A stretch of 18,252 nucleotides of DNA, taken from contig JAHLKH010000349.1 of NCBI GenBank assembly GCA_025526915.1, positions 1-18,252 of the forward strand, given 5' to 3'. Below, one piece after another: positions 9,290 through 15,712 of this stretch. The notes under the pieces are model-generated. The model was not told the origin of the DNA. It was given only the letters and a program-made list of their open reading frames with translations, and made no database searches. The DNA is from Entophlyctis helioformis (lineage: Eukaryota; Chytridiomycota; Chytridiomycetes; Chytridiales; Chytriomycetaceae). Every line of letters begins with the position of its first letter. Within the stretch, counting starts at the first letter, position 1. Made by a program: the position numbers and the translations under genes.

Positions 9290-9470
9290 GCAGCCCGTTG
9301 AATGAGTGTGTGTGTGTGTGCATGCTTGGTGGTGGTGGAATACAACAGCCTTGTTATTGGTGATATGTACAGCAAGAAGTGCAGTGCAGTGCAGTGCAGT
9401 GTGGGTGCGGGTGCAGGTGGACAAGGGACGGGCTCCGTCGCCAAAGGGATTGAAGCGTTGGCGGGCCTGC
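9290..9470. repeat. Convergent junction with (GT)n and (GCAGT)n repeats
   Basis: The 181 bp between the SAE1 stop and the p22phox-like stop carry (GT)8 at 9305-9320 and about four and a half GCAGT units at 9379-9401, followed by degenerate GGGTGC copies. No gene is seen. As at the other two convergent junctions, 3' UTR sequence from both strands must include the repeats. Confidence 0.8.
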
Positions 9471-9955
9471 CTACTTGCGGCCACCACCACCACCACCTGC
9501 GGCGTCCTTGGCCGGTTTGGGCGGGTCGGGCTCGCCATTGACGGCGGCTCGCAGGTACGTCAGCGCCGCACAGGCCAGACACAGAGCGCTGGTGTGGGTG
9601 GCCGCCTGCACCATGCCGGGCACCACAAAGCCCAGGTACAGTAGCGTGCGGAAGTAGTAGTTGTCGCCGAGGAACGGCATGGCCTTGAGCTGCGGCAGCG
9701 GCCATTCCAGCGCCAGGATGAAGGCGCCGATGACGAGGTTGGCAATGGCGAGGAGCTTGTTGGGGTACCACAGGCTGATGAGAGCGCCTACGATGTAGAC
9801 TGTGTGTGCGCATGGCCTGGGTCAGCATGTGCATGTGTGTGTGCAAGTGTGATGTGCCCGTCCAAGGGCGGGCGAGACTCACAGTAGGCAGAGTACTTGG
9901 CTTGCAGGTTGGCCCAGCCGGCGTAGTAAAAGGCAAACTTGGGTCGTGCGGCCAT
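9471..9955 (-). CDS. CYBA: p22phox-like NADPH oxidase subunit (CYBA/NoxD family)
   Basis: Probable partner subunit that would stabilise a NOX-type flavocytochrome b in the membrane. Two exons, complement(join(9471-9799, 9883-9955)), with an 83-nt intron, give 133 residues. Four hydrophobic stretches are visible: YCFYIVGALISLWY, LLAIANLVIGAFILALEW, LLYLGFVVPGMVQAATH and SALCLACAALTYLRAAV. Diagnostic similarity to p22phox: a WANLQA start, WYPNK..AIANLVIGAFILALEWP (compare [20 protein letters not shown] in human), NYYFRTLLYL...VP, and Y-LRAAVNGE-PDPPKP (human LLAAVRGEQWTPIEPKP). It is shorter than the 195-residue human protein: the tail is only a few PKPAK residues and a Gly-rich end, without a long proline-rich SH3-binding region. 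A Tvp18/Flower-type Golgi protein has similar topology and is the main alternative, but NYY-R, VP and NGE fit p22phox better. No NOX gene is in the window. Confidence 0.72.
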
Positions 9956-10386
9956 GGCGTGCGGAGCGGTGTGTACAAGGGACCAGTGGCTGTAGGGGAG
10001 GTGCTGCTGTTGTGCTCGAGGCTGCTCCTGCTGCTAGTCGTGGCTGGTCGTGCTCAGAGGTCGCACTTGACGATTGTTGGGCAAAGTGGCCGACACGGCT
10101 GCGGCCATTGTGGCGCCGTGCCACTCGGACGATGCTGATTGGCCGGTGGTGGATCCGCCCGCCAGACTCCGCTGCTTGCGGTTGTGGCGCGCCGCTTCGG
10201 GTGCGGTGCCACAAGCGGGCCAGTGGCAGTGTGGCCGGACTGGCCGCGTCCTGGTCATCTGCACGTCAGCACGAGTCACGATGCAGCACACACTACTCGC
10301 CGAGGGTGGCCGCTGTCTGTCGTGTTCAAGGGCAGTGGTGGCTGTTGCACAGGGATGTATTGATGACAGGCTGACAGACAGACAGA
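9956..10386. other. Intergenic region, p22phox-like promoter and ABCC 3' end
   Basis: 431 bp between two minus-strand genes. I find no convincing coding exon; the open frames have no recognisable motif. It must contain the ABCC 3' UTR and terminator and the p22phox-like promoter, with one good CCAAT box (listed separately). Confidence 0.6.
10134..10144 (-). promoter_or_regulatory. CCAAT box (NF-Y-type) upstream of the p22phox-like gene
   Basis: Minus strand reads GGCCAATCAGC, an excellent match to the CCAAT-binding factor consensus, about 180 bp upstream of the start codon and on the coding strand. Function is inferred from the motif and position only. Confidence 0.4.
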
Positions 10387-13300
10387 TCACACCCGCGAAG
10401 CGTGGTAGTGGCCAGACGCAATCTCGCGAATGACGGCAGCGTTGGCAGCACCAGTCGCATCCACAAGCTCGCCAAACACAGAGCCAGACCGGCCGAGCAG
10501 CACATGCGGCGCATCAAACTCGGCAATCTCGCCCTGGTCAAGCACAAGCACGCGGTCAAACGCCGCAATCGTGTTGAGACGGTGCGCAATGCTCAGCACC
10601 GTCGTGTTGGCAAACTGCGACCGGATCGACTCTTGGATGCGCTTGTCGGCCTCGGCATCCACCGACGCCGTCGCCTCGTCCATGATGAGCACCTTGGGCC
10701 GCGCGAGAATGGCCTTGGCAAGACACAGCAGCTGGCGCTGGCCCATCGACAGGTTGGATCCGTTCTCCTCGATCGCCGCATCCAGCTTGTCCGTCTGCGC
10801 AGCCACGTAGTCCTTGAGACCCACGAGCGACAGCGACTCCCACAGCTGGTCGTCGGTGTATCCCGTCTGCAGCATGTCGAGGTTGGACCGCATGGTTCCC
10901 TTGAACAACACAGGCTCCTGCGGGATGATCTGCAGGCGAGAGCGTAGGGTCTTGAGACCGAGCGTCGCAATGTCGCGGCAGTCGATGGTGATGGATCCCT
11001 TGGATGCCTCCATGATGCGGAACAGGGCCGTCATGAGCGTGCTCTTACCCGAGCCGGTGCGGCCGACAATGCCGACCTTTTCGCCAGGACGGATGTCGAG
11101 CGACAGGTTCTTGATGACGGCGTGGTCGGGACGCGAGTCGTAGCAGATCTGCAGGTCGCGGATGGCAAGTGCACCGGCAGTCGGCCACTCGTCCTTGGTC
11201 GCAGGGTCGTTGGGCAGCAGGCGGGCAGCCTCGGACGGCAGCTCGTTGGCGTAGTAGTTGAGACGCTCGACCGAGTTGAAGGCAGCCTCGAGCTCACTGG
11301 ATAGCCCAAGCAGCTGGTTCAGCGACGATCCGAGCATGATCGAGCAGTTGAGCGCAAGACCAACGTCGCCTCCCTTGATCACTTCTCGGGCTGCCAGAAT
11401 GACAACAACGAGCGTCACGGTTGACGTGAGCATCTCAAGGCGGAATGCCAGCCACAGCTGAGAGCTTCCAAGAAGCAACGCCGACTGGTTGAGCAGATCC
11501 ATCTTGGTCTGCTCAGTGGCGACAAACTTGGACTGGACGCCATAGGCAGCGATGGTCGGGATGCCGTTGAGCGACTCTGAGACGTGCGAGTTGAGCGGCG
11601 ACTTCATGATCGACGACAGACGCTTGAGCTCGCGGTAAGACACGTTGTAGAAGCGGTAGACGAGAAGACTGACGGCAGTGATGGCCGCAAACTGGACTGT
11701 TGGTGCGCGAGAGTGTTGAGTGCACAAAAAGCGTCTCGAATGTTAGCTTCGGAGCTGGCGCATTGGAACGCAGCAAGCATGGCCGCAACTTACCCAAAAA
11801 GATGGCCGATGCGTACACAATGGCTGCACCAAAAGCCACAAACGTCACAGCACCAGCCAGCGTGTTGATCAGCATCTGGTTAAAGTCGCGATCGAGGAAC
11901 TCGACATCCGTCGTCATGCGGTTGAGGATGCGGCCAATGGGCTGGCTTTCAAAGAAGGACATTGGCGCGCGGATCAGGCCAGCGAGAGCCGTGCTGTGAA
12001 TGAACACGATCGAGCGGTAGCACAGCACGAATGCAATCACGATCAAGCTGACTGTGGATAGTGACGATGGGTATGCCGGGTAAGTGCCAAGCGACATTGA
12101 TGAAGCGCATCAAAGCGACAAGCAAACAAAACTTACTGGCAATGGCAGACTGGCCGACACTGATGCCAACGTAGAACTTGAAGTAGTCAAACAGCGTCCA
12201 TCCCCACTTGTTGTCTGTCCAGATGGAGAGCGTGATCGAGACCATGGCAGACATGCCCACGAGCATTGTAAAGAGCACAATGACGAAGCCAAAGTACGCG
12301 CTTCCGGCTGCAAGGAAGAAGGATCGGATGGTCGAGAATTGGACTGCGCCGACACGGCGGTCCTCGGCGGCGGCTCTTTCCTCCTCAAACTCCTTGATCG
12401 CCATGGCAACCTCTTCCTCCTCTTCGCTGCTTTTGGTCGACTCGCTGTCGTCCTTTTCAACCTCTTCGTCGACCTGGTAGTCCTTCATGATGCCAGACAG
12501 AGCGCTCTCGGGGACAGCCATGAGCTCAGCGAACGTGCCCGTCTCGGCAACACGGCCGTTGTCAAGCACGACAACAAAGTCGACCTTGGGAAGCAGGTGC
12601 AGCTGGTGCGTGACAAGCACGACCGTCTTGCTCTTGAGCGTGCCGCAGATGGCCTCGTCAAACACCTTCTTGCCGACGTGTGCATCGAGGGCGGCAATGG
12701 GATCATCAAGCAGGTAGATGTCGGCGTCGCGAGCAATGGCACGGGCGAGTGCAACACGAGCCTTCTGGCCGCCAGACAGGTTGATGCCCTTCTCGCCAAT
12801 CTGCGTGCCGAGACCGTTGGGGAGGATCTCGAGGTCGTGCTCGAGACACGAGGCAGACACGGCCTTGGCGATGTTGGGACGCACAGACTCGTCGCTGAAC
12901 ACAATGTTCTCCTCGATGGTGCCGGTCAGGATCCACGGCTCCTGAGCGCAGTAGGCGATGGATCCGAAGACGGACGACGATCCGGCCGTCTTGCGCATGC
13001 CGCCAATGAGAGCAGACAGGAACGACGACTTGCCAGATCCAACAGAGCCAACGACAGCAACGAGCGAGCCGCGTGGGATGGACAAGTTGATGTCCTCGAC
13101 CTTGAACGGCTCCTGCTTGGTCGCCTCGGCGGTGCTTGCGTTGGCGTCGGCACCGGCCTTTGCAGCCTTCTTGGCAATCTTCTTGGCCTTTCTCGACAGC
13201 TTCTTGCTCTTGGAACCTTGAGGGTCATCCTTCTTGACTTCCTCCCAGGTAAAGGTGGCGCCGTCGATCTTGATGGCAGATCCGTCGTCAGACTGGTCCT

Positions 13301-14851
13301 CTGCGAGCAAGAGCGTTGACTCGCCGGGCTGAGCCTCGGGAGAAGCCAGAAAGTCGCGCACACGCTTGAAGCACACAAAGAACTTGATGACATCTCTGAT
13401 GAAGCGGGACACATTGCAAGGATCGTGTCAGCGACCACATCCAAACACTCAATGGCGGCCGCACGGAACTCACGTCAATGCGTTGCTGATGAAGCCGACA
13501 GGCGAGGTCACGGCGCTCAGCAGACCGAGAATGGCAAAGACCTTTTCCGACGACATCTCGCCGCCAAAGGCGTAAAAGGAGATGATGGCGACGGGGGCGA
13601 TGCCGATCTGCAAAAAGACGAGGAGCGAGAACAAGGTCGCCAGCGGCACAAGGATGCCACTGAGGGCCGACAGCTGCCGAGCACGCGCCGCAGTGATGGA
13701 CTCGTGGAAGAGCTCTTCGGCGGCTTGGAACTTGATGACCTTGATGCCGTGCAGGAACTCGCGCAAGTACTTGGTGCGCAAATCCATCGATGTCATGTAT
13801 CTTGCAAAGGCCGCGTTGACCGAGGGCAGCAGGGCAAACACAAGGCCAAGGAACAGAACAAAGGTGCCCATGGCGACCAGCGTTGCAATGCCGAGCTCGC
13901 GGGACAGGTAGTAGATGCCCGATGCGATCTGGCCCAACGAGACGACGAGCGTGAGGAAGCTGGAAGGAAATCCGACAATGGCCAGCGAGTCGACGTCGAC
14001 GAGCGAGTTGATCTTTCCGGCTGGGTACTCGGAGCGGCCCTTTGCCGACAGTCGAAGCGCCTTGCCAAAGATGGCATCGATCAGAACAGAGCGCAGGTTC
14101 ATGGCCATGTTGATGCGCACGGCGTTCTGCGTCGCATTGACGACGACACGCAGGACCTGGAGGCCAAAGAAGAGAAAGGCGAGGCCGTAGGCGTTGGAGA
14201 TGATGACGTCTGGCGCCAGGCTGCCGAAGCGCAGCACCTTGAGGATCTGCGGGATGAGCAGCGGCAGCTGGATGTTGATGGCCGCCTCGGTTGCCTGCGC
14301 CACCAGCATAATCAAGCTGCAAGTGTGGCGGTTGTCAGTGCCTGGTTGAAGATGCAGAGTGTCGCAGAGACTGCCAGTCGGCTGCGACTCACAAGAGGCC
14401 GTAGAAGTGTGCAGACAGGGCGGCACCGAGCGACGGAGGCGCTGCACGCTGCGGATCGGCCGAGTGCATCCTGAACTGCGACCAGAACGGCTGCAGCACG
14501 ATTGCCTTGGTGGCCGTCCGGTCGTTGACGCTGAGCTGGGGAAGGTCCTGTGGAGCGCAGGGGCCGCTGTCAGCCTCTGTTCTGCAGTGACGGTGCACGG
14601 GGCGGGCCGAGCGACCAGCCGTGAGCAGCCTGGGCGGGATCGGAGGGTGTGCACAGACTTGCCTCCTGCTGCAGCGGCTTGCGGTAGCCTCTCCTCAGCG
14701 TCGCCGTCAGCCACGACAGCGTCACAAAGGAGAAGGCGTTGCGCTTGATCTGCAGGGGCGGAGTGGCGGGCAAGGCCGCGGTGGCCAGCTTGCTGCCGCT
14801 GCCAGCACTCTTGCCATCGTCGGTGTGGCGGTCGTCGAACTCGACCAACAT
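10387..14851 (-). CDS. ABCC-family (MRP-type) ABC transporter
   Basis: Full ABC exporter with TMD1-NBD1-TMD2-NBD2, probably moving amphipathic anions or conjugates; the substrate cannot be read from sequence. Six exons, complement(join(10387-11696, 11794-12051, 12137-13395, 13474-14316, 14393-14547, 14663-14851)), join in phase to 1337 residues. There is no TMD0, so it is the short ABCC4-like form. N-terminal SFVTLSWLTATLRRGYRKPL is the ABCC signature before TMD1. NBD1: Walker A GSVGSGKSS (512-520), QEPWILTGTIEEN, LSGGQKARVALARA (602-615), Walker B YLLDDP with Asp at the catalytic Glu position, as is usual in ABCC. A Lys/Ala-rich insertion (about 450-490) precedes Walker A. An acidic linker (KSSEEEEE) leads to TMD2. 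NBD2: GRTGSGKST (about 1113), QEPVLFKGTMRSNLD, LSMGQRQLLCLAKA, VLIMDEATASVD and a switch His in SIAHRLNT. Intron 1 uses a GC donor. Confidence 0.95.
14548..14662 (-). other. GC-AG intron, first intron of the ABCC gene
   Basis: The coding sequence reads ...CAG CAG GAG, then GCAAGT as the 5' splice site and CACAG before GAC CTT CCC. The phase-0 join gives PLQQE-DLPQL, matching the ABCC pattern just after the WLTxLLRxGYxxPL motif. No nearby GT donor gives an in-phase join. GCAAGT is the typical strong context of GC donors. Confidence 0.8.
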
Positions 14852-14894
14852 GGCGGGCAGGCAGGCAGGTGGCGTTGTTGGCTGGCGAGTGACG

Positions 14895-14899
14895 ATTGG
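14895..14899 (-). promoter_or_regulatory. CCAAT box near the ABCC start
   Basis: CCAAT on the coding strand in the context GCCAATCG, about 45 bp upstream of the ATG. It is a motif match only; its closeness to the ATG would imply a short 5' UTR or an upstream-extended transcript. Confidence 0.3.
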
Positions 14900-15171
14900 C
14901 AAGCGACGCTGAAGATGAGCCCATCGATGTTCAAATAAGCAGCCGATCTCGGTCACATGGGCAGGCAGTTTAGCCGCGCCGCCACGGGTTCGGGTCACGG
15001 GTCTATGCATGCTTGTGTGCGGCGCAAATCGGCAGCGATCCGTCAGGCTTGTGGACAAGCGGGCGGGCTGACAAATCGTCCGACAAGCCACGGATGCGGG
15101 CTGCCGTGCATGCGCTGCGCACTGGCCAGCACGGCGCTCGCGCACGCATCGCTGCCTTCGGGCCCGTCCCT

Positions 15172-15202
15172 CGGCCCCTCGGCCCCTCAGCCCCTCAGCC
15201 CT
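15172..15202 (+). repeat. 8-bp minisatellite (GGCCCCTC/AGCCCCTC)
   Basis: Four near-identical 8-bp units in a row, in two versions (two with CGGCCCCT, two with CAGCCCCT), in the region upstream of the ABCC gene. Confidence 0.75.
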
Positions 15203-15373
15203 ATCGGCTCCTTTGCTGCGAAGTCGCTCTGTCTGCGCAAGCTCGGTACAACAGCACCAGCGCCACCCGCATATCCCACCCCTTCCAACGGGACAGAGCC
15301 CAACGCCTCCCGTTGTGTACATCAGGCGACCTAGTTGCCCGGCTAAATTGGGCCAGGAATGTAAGCCCGCATA

Positions 15374-15496
15374 TCACACGATTGTAGGTTCGTAGCGTCG
15401 CAGGTTGGTGCGGTTCTTGTCTGGGATCCGCTGTTTGCACTGCGGGTACATCTGGCTGGTCAGATTCTCGTTGCAGCGGTAGATCTGAGTGTCCAT
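15374..15496 (-). CDS. Small ORF, 40 residues, function unknown
   Basis: A complete ATG-to-TGA frame of 41 codons. The peptide begins MDTQIYRCNENLTSQMYPQC, continues KQRIPDKNRTNLRRYEPTIV, and is polar and basic with two Cys twelve apart. Codon choice looks like the neighbouring genes (AAC, ATC, CTG, GAG, CGC, TAC) and composition is not repetitive, unlike most spurious frames nearby. The frame stays open upstream of the ATG for about 20 codons, so it might be the last exon of a spliced gene. It is divergent from the SLC44 gene. The resemblance to the end of RNA polymerase subunit Rpb12 is superficial, since the CxxC zinc pairs are absent. I do not recognise the family. Confidence 0.35.
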   Translation of the reverse strand: MDTQIYRCNENLTSQMYPQCKQRIPDKNRTNLRRYEPTIV

Positions 15497-15712
15497 GTTC
15501 GTGTGGTCAGTTGGCGCATAGATGGACGGGCGTGCCGGCCACCTTGGCCAGTCAAGTCGATGTCAAATGGCCAGACAACGGCTCGTTGCTGCGCTCGCAT
15601 CACGCAGTGCCAGCATCTCGCGATGGCACTCTATCCCACCAATCAGAGAAACCTCATCAAGCACAGCGCAGAGCAGCCGCTCTTGTTCTTGGCTCGCGAT
15701 TCGACATTGGCC
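15497..15712. promoter_or_regulatory. Presumed divergent promoter of the SLC44 gene
   Basis: Contains CCACCAATCAGAG at 15636-15648, a strong CCAAT-box match on the plus strand, about 70 bp before the ATG at 15713. An ATG at 15623 in the same frame would extend the protein by 30 residues, but the CCAAT box falls inside that extension, which argues that 15623 is not the start. Confidence 0.4.

Larger units (their letters stand above)
14852..15373. other. Intergenic region upstream of ABCC
   Basis: 522 bp with no gene I can recognise. It includes a CCAAT box on the minus strand (GCCAATCGTC, 14891-14900, 40-50 bp upstream of the ABCC start) and an 8-bp minisatellite of GGCCCCTC/AGCCCCTC units at about 15172-15202. 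Presumably it holds the ABCC promoter and the 3' end of the small minus-strand ORF. Confidence 0.55.

Noticed and set aside
9471..9955. Tvp18/Flower Golgi membrane protein
   Set aside because: The four-TM topology fits, but the NYY-R, VP and AAVNGE positions match p22phox better. It is kept as the main alternative.
12084..13319. 411-codon plus-strand ORF
   Set aside because: It is antisense to the NBD1 region of the ABCC gene. The long open frame results from biased codon use on the coding strand.
13425..14474. 349-codon plus-strand ORF
   Set aside because: It is antisense to TMD1 of ABCC, is highly charged and has no family resemblance.
15374..15496. Small ORF as RNA polymerase subunit Rpb12
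   Set aside because: Only the basic C-terminal part is vaguely similar; the four zinc-binding Cys (two CxxC pairs) are missing.
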